This document shows, one piece after another, positions 1 through 6,710 of a stretch of 7,376 bases of DNA. The position numbers and the translations under genes are program-made. The notes under the pieces are model-generated. The model was not told where the DNA came from, ran no database searches, and was given only the letters and a program-made list of their open reading frames with translations. Location of the stretch: assembly GCA_905197435.1 (NCBI GenBank), contig CAJJYX010000160.1:1-7376 (forward strand). The letters run 5' to 3'. The stretch's first letter is position 1. Every line of letters starts with the position of its first letter. Origin of the DNA: an uncultured Bacteroides sp. Lineage in GTDB: Bacteria; Bacteroidota; Bacteroidia; Bacteroidales; Bacteroidaceae.

Positions 1-192
1 AAAAGCCAATGGCGGCTGAATGTATTCCGTAACAGTGCTGTAAGTGTGATAAATATGAACATAAATAAACCAGGTAAACATACGTTGAAGCTGATTTGCT
101 CTGATCCGGGTACCATTATACAAAAGGTGGTTCTTGATTTTGGGGGAATGAAGCGCTCTTATTTGGGACCAGATGTGACTAATGTAAAGTGA
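1..192 (+). CDS. C-terminal end of a glycoside hydrolase with GH115 C-terminal-like domain (partial)
   Basis: This is the last 63 codons of a gene that begins left of the window, read in frame 1 to a TGA at 190-192. The visible part is a beta-rich ending with the phrase GKHTLKLICSDPG, then IIQKVVLDFGG and SYLGP. This pattern (GxHTLK, DPGxxxQKxVxDxGG, SYLGPP) is characteristic of the C-terminal beta-sandwich of GH115 alpha-glucuronidases, which remove glucuronic or 4-O-methylglucuronic acid from xylan. The same accessory domain also occurs on other glycoside hydrolases. Because no catalytic region is visible, the enzyme family is an inference. The stop lies 2 bases before the ATG of the next gene and overlaps a possible GTG start of it, which supports co-transcription and perhaps translational coupling. 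It probably acts outside the cytoplasm like its neighbours, but its N-terminus cannot be seen. Confidence 0.7.
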   Translation, partial: KSQWRLNVFRNSAVSVINMNINKPGKHTLKLICSDPGTIIQKVVLDFGGMKRSYLGPDVTNVK

Positions 193-194
193 TT

Positions 195-3077
195 ATGGAA
201 ATAAAGAAAGTTTTTGGTGCAGCCTTGTTGGCTGTTGTTATGGCATTTCAGGCAAATGCCGCTGATGTTCCACGTAAGGAATATCCGCGCCCGCAGTTTG
301 AACGGGCAGCATGGGTGAATTTGAATGGGGAATGGGATTACACATTCGATTTCTCGAATTCGGGTATGGAACAGGGATTCCCGAAGGCAACTTCATTTGA
401 TAAAAAGATTATAGTGCCTTTTTGTCCTGAGAGTTCTCTTTCGGGGGTGGAACATAAAGATTTCATCAACCATATATGGTATCACCGTGAAATAACGGTT
501 CCACAGGAATGGAGCGGTAAAAATGTATGGTTGAACTTCGGTGCAGTCTATTTCAATTCAGAAATTTATGTTGACGGAGTTTTGGCAGGGCGCCATTTTG
601 GTGGCAGTTCTTCGTTCAGTTTGGATATTACGAAATTTGTTACACCGGGTAAGTCCCATCACCTGGTAGTTCGTGCCTCCAGTGATTTGCGTTCGACCAT
701 GCAAAGTGCAGGCAAGCAGAGTTTGCAATATGCATCTTACGGATGTAACTATACCCGTACTACCGGTATCTGGCAGACGGTTTGGATGGAAGCAGTAGCA
801 CCTTCGGGGCTGAAATCGGTACAGGTCATCACAGATATAGACCAGGAACAATTGGTGGTATTCCCTAAATTCCATAGTGATAGCAGGAGTCGTCTGAAGA
901 TTATTGTGAAAGATGGCAGCAAGACAGTAGCAACATCCACTGTAAAAGCCGCCAACAGCTCAGTGGTGGTGCTTCCAATCAAAAAGCCTAAACTGTGGTC
1001 ACCTGAGTCTCCTTTTCTGTATGATGTCATCTATCAAGTGACAGATGAGGCAGGGAAACTCGTTGATGAAGTGAATTCTTATGTCGGTATGCGTAAAGTG
1101 AATATCGAGGGAAACAAGATTTATTTGAATAACAAGCCTTATTATCAGCGTCTGGTACTCGATCAGGGGTTCTATCCTGATGGTATTTGGACAGCTCCCT
1201 CGGATGAGGCTTTGAAAAGGGATATCGAACTTTCAATTGCTGCGGGATTCAATGGGGCGCGTCTGCATCAGAAAGCATTTGAGGAACGCTTCTATTATTG
1301 GGCTGATAAGTTGGGCTACATCACTTGGGGAGAAGCACCGAGCTGGGGAATGGATGCCAACCACGTGGAAGTGGCCCGTAACTTCCTGATGGAGTGGTCG
1401 GAGTTGGTTGTGCGTGATAGAAACCATCCTTCTTTGCTGATATGGACACCGATGAATGAAGAATGGTGGCCGGATCGTGTTCAATATCCACGTTTCACTA
1501 CAGATTTGTATGATCTGACCAAATCATTGGATCCTACCCGTCCGGTGAATGATGCCAGTGGTGGCTGTCATATCAAGACGGATATCTGGACAGTGCATAA
1601 CTACGAACAGAATCCAGATAAGTTGAAAGATATTCTTTACAAAGATGGAAAATTCTTCCAAACTCCCAATTATGCGGCAGGAGTAGCCCCGGCCAATATT
1701 GGTTTTAATGGCTTGCGTCAGAACGATGTATATGATTTTCCGGTGTATGACGGTAAAATGCCTTATCTGATAGATGAGGTAGGAGGCATTAAATGGACGA
1801 AGAATCAGGATAAAGCAAACTCTGACACTCAATCTTGGGGATATGGTGTTGCACCGAAGACAGAAAAAGAATTCCTGCAACGTTTGGAAGGACAGATCAA
1901 TGCCATCCTCGACTTGAAAGACCAAGTATGGGGATATTGCTATACTCAGTTGACTGATGTGGAACAGGAACAGAATGGCGTTTATTATTATGACCGTACT
2001 CCGAAATTCGACACTCAGTTGATTCATGACATTTTCAGTAAGAATCCGGAAGATTTGGAGGGTACTTATTCCAATCCTTTATCCAATTATGGTCCTGATC
2101 CTTGGGCTTTGTGGCATGACGGCTCCTACTACTATATGCATACCATGGTAGATAGCTTGGTACTGTGGAAGACCAAAGATATAACAGATGTACGTAATGC
2201 TGAAAAGAAAACTATTTGGATTCCTACCGATCCTTCCAACAAGCATAACTTATGGGCGCCGGAGATTCATAATATTCAAGGCAAATGGTACATCTACTAT
2301 GCTGCCGATGACGGCAATTCGGACAATCACCAGATGTATGTGCTTGAAAATGCAAACAAAGATCCGTTTGAAGGTGAGTTTGTGATGAAAGGACGTATCA
2401 GTACAGACAAGGACAACAATTGGGCTATCGATGGTTCTGTGTTTGAGCACAAAGGAGAATTGTATATGGTCTGGTCGGGCTGGCAGACGCGCCGGGTAGA
2501 TACGGAAACACAATGTATTTACATCGCGCGGTTGGAGAATCCCTGGACATTGGGATCGGAGCGCGTGCTCATCTCTAAACCAGAACTTGAATGGGAACGG
2601 CATTATATTAATGAAACCGGTTGGAATCCTCCTCACAAGGTATTTGTCAATGAGGGCCCTCAACCGTTGAAGAGTCCTAAAGGCAAGTATATTCATGTGG
2701 TTTACTCGGCAAGTGGTGTATGGACTCCCTACTATGCATTGGGTATGCTGACTGCCGATACTGATGCCGATTTGCTTGATCCGGCTTCTTGGAGGAAGGC
2801 TCCGGCACCTCTTTTCCGCCAGTCTCCCGAGAACGGGGTTTATGGCACAGGGCATAACAGTTTCTTCAAGTCACCCGACGGGAAGGAGGATTATATCCTT
2901 TATCATGCACGCGATACACAGGTAGATCCTCCGGGAATGGGTGACACGCGGAGTCCTCGTGCACAGAAGATAGACTGGAATGCGGATGATTATCCGGTGT
3001 TCGGTATTCCCCAGCCCAAATGCAAACGGTTCAAAAAACCGTCGGGAACGACTAAATCAATAACAAATATAAAATAA
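195..3077 (+). CDS. Exported bimodular GH2-GH43 glycoside hydrolase
   Basis: This 960-residue protein is predicted to be periplasmic. Residues 1-22 form a type I signal peptide (basic start, hydrophobic core, ANA before the cut). Residues ~30-205 are the GH2 sugar-binding jelly-roll, ~206-303 the Ig-like domain and ~304-615 the TIM barrel. The GH2 acid/base is probably E422 in IWTPMNEEWW and the nucleophile E528 in LIDEVGG. A GH43 five-bladed propeller follows almost without linker (~622-940). Its expected triad is visible: base D635 in YGPDPW, pKa modulator D746 in WAIDGS, acid E820 in FVNEGPQ. GH2 enzymes retain the anomeric configuration and GH43 enzymes invert it, so the protein probably removes two different residues from one glycan; GH43 often means alpha-L-arabinofuranosidase or beta-xylosidase. 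The GH2 specificity (beta-galactosidase, beta-glucuronidase, arabinopyranosidase or other) cannot be fixed. I chose ATG 195; an in-frame GTG at 189 would add two residues and overlap the upstream stop. No frameshift is seen. Confidence 0.93.
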   Translation: MEIKKVFGAALLAVVMAFQANAADVPRKEYPRPQFERAAWVNLNGEWDYTFDFSNSGMEQGFPKATSFDKKIIVPFCPESSLSGVEHKDFINHIWYHREITVPQEWSGKNVWLNFGAVYFNSEIYVDGVLAGRHFGGSSSFSLDITKFVTPGKSHHLVVRASSDLRSTMQSAGKQSLQYASYGCNYTRTTGIWQTVWMEAVAPSGLKSVQVITDIDQEQLVVFPKFHSDSRSRLKIIVKDGSKTVATSTVKAANSSVVVLPIKKPKLWSPESPFLYDVIYQVTDEAGKLVDEVNSYVGMRKVNIEGNKIYLNNKPYYQRLVLDQGFYPDGIWTAPSDEALKRDIELSIAAGFNGARLHQKAFEERFYYWADKLGYITWGEAPSWGMDANHVEVARNFLMEWSELVVRDRNHPSLLIWTPMNEEWWPDRVQYPRFTTDLYDLTKSLDPTRPVNDASGGCHIKTDIWTVHNYEQNPDKLKDILYKDGKFFQTPNYAAGVAPANIGFNGLRQNDVYDFPVYDGKMPYLIDEVGGIKWTKNQDKANSDTQSWGYGVAPKTEKEFLQRLEGQINAILDLKDQVWGYCYTQLTDVEQEQNGVYYYDRTPKFDTQLIHDIFSKNPEDLEGTYSNPLSNYGPDPWALWHDGSYYYMHTMVDSLVLWKTKDITDVRNAEKKTIWIPTDPSNKHNLWAPEIHNIQGKWYIYYAADDGNSDNHQMYVLENANKDPFEGEFVMKGRISTDKDNNWAIDGSVFEHKGELYMVWSGWQTRRVDTETQCIYIARLENPWTLGSERVLISKPELEWERHYINETGWNPPHKVFVNEGPQPLKSPKGKYIHVVYSASGVWTPYYALGMLTADTDADLLDPASWRKAPAPLFRQSPENGVYGTGHNSFFKSPDGKEDYILYHARDTQVDPPGMGDTRSPRAQKIDWNADDYPVFGIPQPKCKRFKKPSGTTKSITNIK

Positions 3078-3087
3078 GAAAAGAGGA

Positions 3088-4635
3088 ATGTGTAAGGTAT
3101 ATTTGTGGACGAGCTGCCTGTTGCTGATGTTACTTGCAGGATGTACGAATACGAAGAAGAATGCTGTTGCAGAACAGGAGGAAGCGACTTTTACCAATCC
3201 GGTAATTTATTCTGATGTGCCCGATGTGGATGTCATTCGCGTAGGCAGTGATTATTACATGGTGAGCACTACTGCCCACATGTCGCCGGGAGCGCCTATC
3301 ATGCACTCCAAAGACCTGGTAAACTGGAAAATTATCAGTTATGTGTTTGATGAGATAAATGAAAGCCCCAAGAATAATCTGGAAGGGGGAAACATTTATA
3401 GCCGTGGACAGTGGGCCGCTTCATTGCGCTATCATGACGGTCTGTTCTATGTATTCTTTGGTACGGGCAACAAATCTTATATTTATACGGCAAAAGATCC
3501 TGCCGGCAAGTGGGAGCAGAAACTGGTGATTGATGAATATCTCCATGATGCCTCCATGTTGTTCGACGATGACGGTAAGATTTACCTTGCATACGGTGCC
3601 CGCCACATCCGTATCATCGAATTTTATGATGACTTGTCGGGTATCAACCCGAATGGTCTGAATGTGGAAGTCGTTCCGGCTGAGCCGAAAGGGTTGCTGG
3701 AAGGTGTACACTTCTACAAATTCGGCAAGCAATATTACATGACTTTTATTTGGTGGCCTGAAGGTGGTATCCGTACCCAGCTTTGTTTCCGTTCGGATAA
3801 GGTGGCAGGTCCTTATACGATGAAGGTGATTCTTTCGGATGACATGGGATATGCCAATCATGGTGTGGCACAAGGATGTTTCATTGACACCGAAGAAGGG
3901 GAGTGGTATGCTATGCTGTTCCAAGATCATGAGGCAGTGGGACGTGTGCCTGTATTGATGCCTTGCCGCTGGGAAGACGGTTGGCCGATGTTGGGGGATG
4001 AAAATGGAAAGGTACCTCCGGTTATGGAAAAACCGATAAAAGGCTATGAAGGGAAAACGGAACTGGTGGTAAGTGATGATTTCGATGATACCAAATTGGG
4101 CCTGACTTGGCAATGGAACCATAATCCTGACAACACGCTTTGGTCATTGACCGAACGTCCGGGATATCTTCGTTTGAAGACAGGTAAGGTGGTTACCGGT
4201 ATTTTCGAGGCGCGCAATACTTTGACACAGCGTACCGAAGGACCGAAGTGCAGTGGGGTAGTTTCTTTGGATCTTACAAACATGAAGGATGGAGATTGTG
4301 CCGGTCTGGCTGCATTTTGTTCGGAACCGGGTACCCTTACTGTGACACAAGAGGGGGGCAAGAAGTATTTGCTGATGACCGACCGTGGTGTGGAGAAAGC
4401 ACGTGTAGAAATCAATCAGAATCAGTTGTACCTCAAGATGGATTGTGACTTTACTACCGATGACGCATTATTCTCTTACAGTTTGGATGACAGGGAATGG
4501 GTGCAGTTGGGCGATAAGTTCCACATGATTTTCAGTATGGCACATTTCACAGGCAATAAGTTTGCCATTTTTAATTACGCGACCCGGGAGACCGGCGGCT
4601 ATGTGGATGTGGATTTTTTCCGTTATAATAAATAG
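3088..4635 (+). CDS. GH43 (subfamily 12-like) lipoprotein, probable alpha-L-arabinofuranosidase/beta-xylosidase
   Basis: This 515-residue protein starts with a lipoprotein signal peptide whose lipobox LAGC puts the lipidated cysteine at residue 19. The GH43 propeller spans ~35-315. The expected triad is base D46 in VPDVDVIRVG, pKa modulator D154 in LHDASMLFDDDGKIY and acid E205 in LLEGVHFYK. A C-terminal beta-sandwich (~325-512, concanavalin-like, as in many GH43 enzymes) begins near LVVSDDFDD and ends in GGYVDVDFF. The overall pattern resembles GH43 subfamily 12, whose characterised members are mainly alpha-L-arabinofuranosidases on arabinoxylan or xyloglucan side chains; beta-xylosidase activity is the alternative. 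The residues after the lipid cysteine (TNTKKN) lack the acidic pair of the Bacteroides surface-export signal, so it may face the periplasm. It lies 10 bases after the GH2-GH43 gene and 3 bases before the epimerase gene. A purine-rich AAGAGGA sits immediately before the ATG. One oddity is PDV where the family usually shows PDP. Confidence 0.93.
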   Translation: MCKVYLWTSCLLLMLLAGCTNTKKNAVAEQEEATFTNPVIYSDVPDVDVIRVGSDYYMVSTTAHMSPGAPIMHSKDLVNWKIISYVFDEINESPKNNLEGGNIYSRGQWAASLRYHDGLFYVFFGTGNKSYIYTAKDPAGKWEQKLVIDEYLHDASMLFDDDGKIYLAYGARHIRIIEFYDDLSGINPNGLNVEVVPAEPKGLLEGVHFYKFGKQYYMTFIWWPEGGIRTQLCFRSDKVAGPYTMKVILSDDMGYANHGVAQGCFIDTEEGEWYAMLFQDHEAVGRVPVLMPCRWEDGWPMLGDENGKVPPVMEKPIKGYEGKTELVVSDDFDDTKLGLTWQWNHNPDNTLWSLTERPGYLRLKTGKVVTGIFEARNTLTQRTEGPKCSGVVSLDLTNMKDGDCAGLAAFCSEPGTLTVTQEGGKKYLLMTDRGVEKARVEINQNQLYLKMDCDFTTDDALFSYSLDDREWVQLGDKFHMIFSMAHFTGNKFAIFNYATRETGGYVDVDFFRYNK

Positions 4636-4638
4636 AAT

Positions 4639-5775
4639 ATGATGAAAAAACTTATTTTTTGGACATGTGCCGTAATGATGGCTGCATGTACCACCACTCA
4701 AAAACCGAGTGAATTGACAGCTTCAGGTTTGAAGCAGAGTGATTTTCAGACCGAGGTAGATGGTAAGAAGACAGATCTGTTTGTGCTGAAAAACAAGAAT
4801 AATATGGAGGTTTGTATCACGAACTTTGGTGGACGTATCGTATCGGTTATGGTTCCAGATAAGGAAGGAACGATGCGTGACGTTGTGTTGGGGTTCGACT
4901 CCATACAGGATTACATAAAATATCCTTCTGATTTCGGTGCAACCATCGGACGTTATGCCAACCGTATCAATCAAGGACGTTTCACACTGGATGGCGTGCA
5001 GTATCAGTTGCCTCAAAATAATTACGGGCATTGCTTGCACGGTGGTCCTAAGGGATTTCAGTATCGAGTTTTTGACGGTGTGCAGAAAAACGACCAGGAG
5101 TTGGAACTGACTTACCTGGCGAAAGACGGAGAAGAAGGGTTTCCCGGCAATCTGAATTGCAAGGTGGTTATGAAGTTAACGGATGACAATGCCATCCACA
5201 TTGAGTATACCGCTGAAACGGATAAGCCGACAATTGTAAACATGACCAATCATTCTTATTTCAATCTGGACGGCAATCCTGCCAAGGATAATTCCGACTA
5301 TCTGCTGACGGTAAATGCGGACTACTATACTCCGGTGGACAGCACCTTTATGACAAGTGGTGAGTTGGCTTCTGTTACTGGCACACCTATGGATTTCAGG
5401 GCACCGACAGCTATCGGTAGCCGTATCAATCAGGATTTTGAACAGTTGAAGAATGGAAATGGTATCGATCATAACTGGGTTCTCAATACGAAAGGCGACA
5501 CGGCACAGCCATGTGCAACGCTTGAGTCTCCTGCCACGGGAATCAGATTGGATGTATTTACCGATGAACCGGGCATTCAGGTTTATTGCGGAAACTTCCT
5601 TGATGGAACAGTTACCGGTAAAAAGGGAATTGTCTACAACTTCCGTGCGGCAGTTTGTCTGGAGACAGACAAATATCCCGATACACCGAACAAACCGGAA
5701 TGGCCGTCGGCTGTATTGCGCCCTGGTGAGAAATATCACACTCAATGTATTTATAAATTCTCTGTACGCAAGTAA
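4639..5775 (+). CDS. galM: Aldose 1-epimerase (mutarotase), lipoprotein form
   Basis: Aldose 1-epimerases interconvert the alpha and beta anomers of free aldoses such as galactose, glucose, xylose or arabinose. The 378-residue protein covers the whole family (about 340 residues) plus an N-terminal lipoprotein signal with lipobox MAAC and lipid cysteine C17. The supersandwich-fold domain runs from ~35 to the end. Conserved residues are visible: R105 in GRYANRI, H134 in LHGG, H205 in TNHSYFNL, D277 in GIDHNW and E342 in CLETDKYPDTPN. By family knowledge the two histidines bind or act as acid, and the glutamate is the base. The lipid anchor places it outside the cytoplasm, unlike the cytoplasmic Leloir-pathway GalM, so the likely task is to equilibrate sugars released by the co-encoded hydrolases before uptake. 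GH43 enzymes invert the anomer, so such a step is plausible. The symbol marks the family; the sugar actually used is unknown. A second ATG follows immediately at 4642. It is probably the last gene of the operon, as a terminator-like structure follows. Confidence 0.93.
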   Translation: MMKKLIFWTCAVMMAACTTTQKPSELTASGLKQSDFQTEVDGKKTDLFVLKNKNNMEVCITNFGGRIVSVMVPDKEGTMRDVVLGFDSIQDYIKYPSDFGATIGRYANRINQGRFTLDGVQYQLPQNNYGHCLHGGPKGFQYRVFDGVQKNDQELELTYLAKDGEEGFPGNLNCKVVMKLTDDNAIHIEYTAETDKPTIVNMTNHSYFNLDGNPAKDNSDYLLTVNADYYTPVDSTFMTSGELASVTGTPMDFRAPTAIGSRINQDFEQLKNGNGIDHNWVLNTKGDTAQPCATLESPATGIRLDVFTDEPGIQVYCGNFLDGTVTGKKGIVYNFRAAVCLETDKYPDTPNKPEWPSAVLRPGEKYHTQCIYKFSVRK

Positions 5776-5783
5776 ACATTAGC

Positions 5784-5803
5784 GCATTCTTTTGGGAGAA
5801 TGC
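5784..5803 (+). repeat. Compact 7-bp stem-loop just after the epimerase stop
   Basis: GCATTCT at 5784-5790 and AGAATGC at 5797-5803 are perfectly complementary around the six-base loop TTTGGG. It begins eight bases after the galM stop codon. It is followed by CTATTCTT rather than a clean T run, so it is a poor intrinsic terminator by itself. It may instead protect the 3' end of the operon mRNA. The AGAAT of the right arm can also pair with ATTCT at 5806-5810, giving an alternative, weaker hairpin. Confidence 0.45.
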
Positions 5804-5819
5804 CTATTCTTACTGGTAG

Positions 5820-5907
5820 AACACCAATTACACGAATTCTGCAAATCTTCTTTATGTTTTATGATGTAAAGAGTATATTTGCAGAGTTTGTGTGATTGGT
5901 GTTTTTT
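5820..5907 (+). terminator. Long imperfect inverted repeat with T run, probable intrinsic terminator of the PUL operon
   Basis: The arms are 5820-5846 and 5877-5903; 24 of 27 positions are complementary, with mismatches at the tenth, fifteenth and eighteenth bases of the left arm. Pairing can continue inward (TTCTTTA near 5848-5854 with TAAAGAG at 5867-5873, one G-U pair), leaving a loop of about 12 bases at 5855-5866. Six T at 5902-5907 follow on the + strand, but no T run follows the reverse-strand reading, so the terminator works rightwards, for transcripts leaving galM. The stem is longer than most intrinsic terminators, so a small mobile-element remnant or an operator is possible; no clear target-site duplication was found at the edges. 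Confidence 0.6.
5874..5881 (+). promoter_or_regulatory. Bacteroidetes-type -7 element (TATATTTG) for the alkylation repair gene
   Basis: TATATTTG fits the Bacteroidetes primary-sigma -7 consensus TAnnTTTG exactly and is followed by GCAGA. It lies 42 bases before the ATG of the downstream gene, giving a predicted leader of roughly 35 bases. The -33 element (consensus TTTG) is only partly matched, by TTTA around 5851-5854. The element overlaps the right arm of the inverted repeat at 5820-5903, so transcripts started here would contain only the end of that arm and could not form the terminator hairpin. Confidence 0.55.
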
Positions 5908-5923
5908 ACTAAAAGAAAAGAGA

Positions 5924-6625
5924 ATGCAGAGAGCAGAATTGATCCGGCAGGAGTTGGAAGCATATATCGACCCGGTGAAGAAGGAATATCTTCCCCGTTT
6001 CTTCAAAACCGGGAAAGGGCAGTATGGAGAAGGTGATAAGTTTTTGGGAGTAGTTGTGCCAAACACTCGTCTGATAGCAAAGCAGCATAAGCATGAACCA
6101 TTCGAGACAATGGCGGCATTGCTGCAAAGTGAATGGCACGAATGTCGTCTCTGTGCTTTGCTGATGCTGGTGGAGCGGTTCAAGAAGAGTGACGACAAGG
6201 AGAAAAAAGCTATTTATGACTTTTATCTTTCGCAAACGGCCCGTATCAATAATTGGGATTTGGTCGATTTGTCTGCCCCCGGCATTGTGGGCGAATATCT
6301 GAAAGACAGACCTCGTGGAGACCTTTACCGCCTGGCGGACGGTCCACTGCTTTGGGACCAGCGCATTGCGGTGGTTTCTACCTATACACTTATCAAAAAC
6401 GGCGATTTTACCGATATATTGGCTCTTTCCGAGCGTCTCCTTTATCATAAGCATGACTTGATGCAAAAGGCTGTAGGATGGATGCTTCGGGAAATGGGCA
6501 AACGGGATAAAGATTTGCTGGTACAATTTTTGGAAAAGCATTGCAAGACGATGCCTCGCACGATGTTGCGCTATGCGATAGAGAAATTTTCGGAGGAAGA
6601 ACGAAAGGAGTTTATGAAGCGATGA
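5924..6625 (+). CDS. DNA alkylation repair protein, AlkD family
   Basis: This 233-residue cytoplasmic protein belongs to the AlkD/AlkC HEAT-repeat DNA glycosylases, which excise positively charged alkylated bases such as N3-methyladenine and N7-methylguanine. It is all-helical and about the length of Bacillus cereus AlkD. The family-defining signature NNWDLVDLSAPGIVGEYL is at residues ~109-126. W111 and D115 match the AlkD catalytic-pocket Trp-Asp pair (WDxxD spacing), R147 in LLWDQRIAV matches the DNA-contacting arginine, and W186 in QKAVGWMLREMGKRD matches the second pocket tryptophan. These assignments rest on motif similarity read by eye. I chose ATG 5924 rather than an in-frame TTG at 5879: the upstream extension would overlap the promoter and hairpin, and the ATG follows a purine-rich AAAAGAAAAGAGA. 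It has its own likely promoter and is separated from the PUL operon by the terminator, so it is probably a chromosomal core gene. Confidence 0.9.
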   Translation: MQRAELIRQELEAYIDPVKKEYLPRFFKTGKGQYGEGDKFLGVVVPNTRLIAKQHKHEPFETMAALLQSEWHECRLCALLMLVERFKKSDDKEKKAIYDFYLSQTARINNWDLVDLSAPGIVGEYLKDRPRGDLYRLADGPLLWDQRIAVVSTYTLIKNGDFTDILALSERLLYHKHDLMQKAVGWMLREMGKRDKDLLVQFLEKHCKTMPRTMLRYAIEKFSEEERKEFMKR

Positions 6626-6681
6626 TTGGTGAGAGGTAGTGTTTTATTATTCCTTCTATCGCTTATCTCAAAATAAATTAG

Positions 6682-6689
6682 TTATTTTG
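6682..6689 (+). promoter_or_regulatory. Possible -7 element before ruvB
   Basis: TTATTTTG, followed by CAGA, resembles the Bacteroidetes TAnnTTTG element with one change, or with a one-base shorter spacer if read as TA-T-TTTG. It is 21 bases before the ruvB ATG. No good -33 TTTG was seen at the expected distance. The 85-base gap between the repair gene and ruvB contains no strong stem-loop, so read-through from the repair gene is equally possible. Confidence 0.3.
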
Positions 6690-6710
6690 CAGAAAACAAA
6701 GGAATCTGGA

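Larger units (their letters stand above)
1..5775 (+). other. Distal part of a putative PUL operon
   Basis: Four consecutive genes on the same strand are separated by only 2, 10 and 3 bases, with no room for promoters or terminators between them. All three complete products have export signals, and all belong to carbohydrate-active families that work on plant polysaccharide side chains. This is the usual structure of a Bacteroidetes polysaccharide utilization locus. The diagnostic SusC/SusD pair and the regulator (hybrid two-component, SusR or ECF sigma) are not in the window and would have to lie to the left. The promoter is also not visible. A glucuronoarabinoxylan target fits a GH115-type end plus GH43 enzymes, but pectin or another hemicellulose is not excluded. 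Confidence 0.65.

Noticed and set aside
1524..2027. A 167-codon open frame on the reverse strand inside the GH2-GH43 gene
   Set aside because: It lies entirely opposite well-supported GH2 coding sequence with intact catalytic motifs, and its translation shows no recognisable domain. It is a shadow frame.
3026..3042. Six-base stem-loop (ACGGTT / AACCGT) near the 3' end of the GH2-GH43 gene
   Set aside because: It is short, lies within coding sequence and has no T run after it. A chance occurrence is sufficient explanation.
3421..4122. A 233-codon open frame on the reverse strand inside the GH43 lipoprotein gene
   Set aside because: It is antisense to clear GH43 coding sequence and its translation has no recognisable motif. 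It is a by-product of codon use on the other strand.
5879..5923. N-terminal extension of the alkylation repair protein from TTG 5879
   Set aside because: It would start inside the -7 promoter element and inverted-repeat arm, and the family length fits the ATG at 5924.
5909..6541. A 210-codon reverse-strand open frame over the alkylation repair gene
   Set aside because: The + strand frame has an AlkD-family signature; the antisense translation has none.
6626..6710. Possible terminator between the repair gene and ruvB
   Set aside because: I looked for complementary arms and found only short, interrupted pairings with no convincing stem plus T run.
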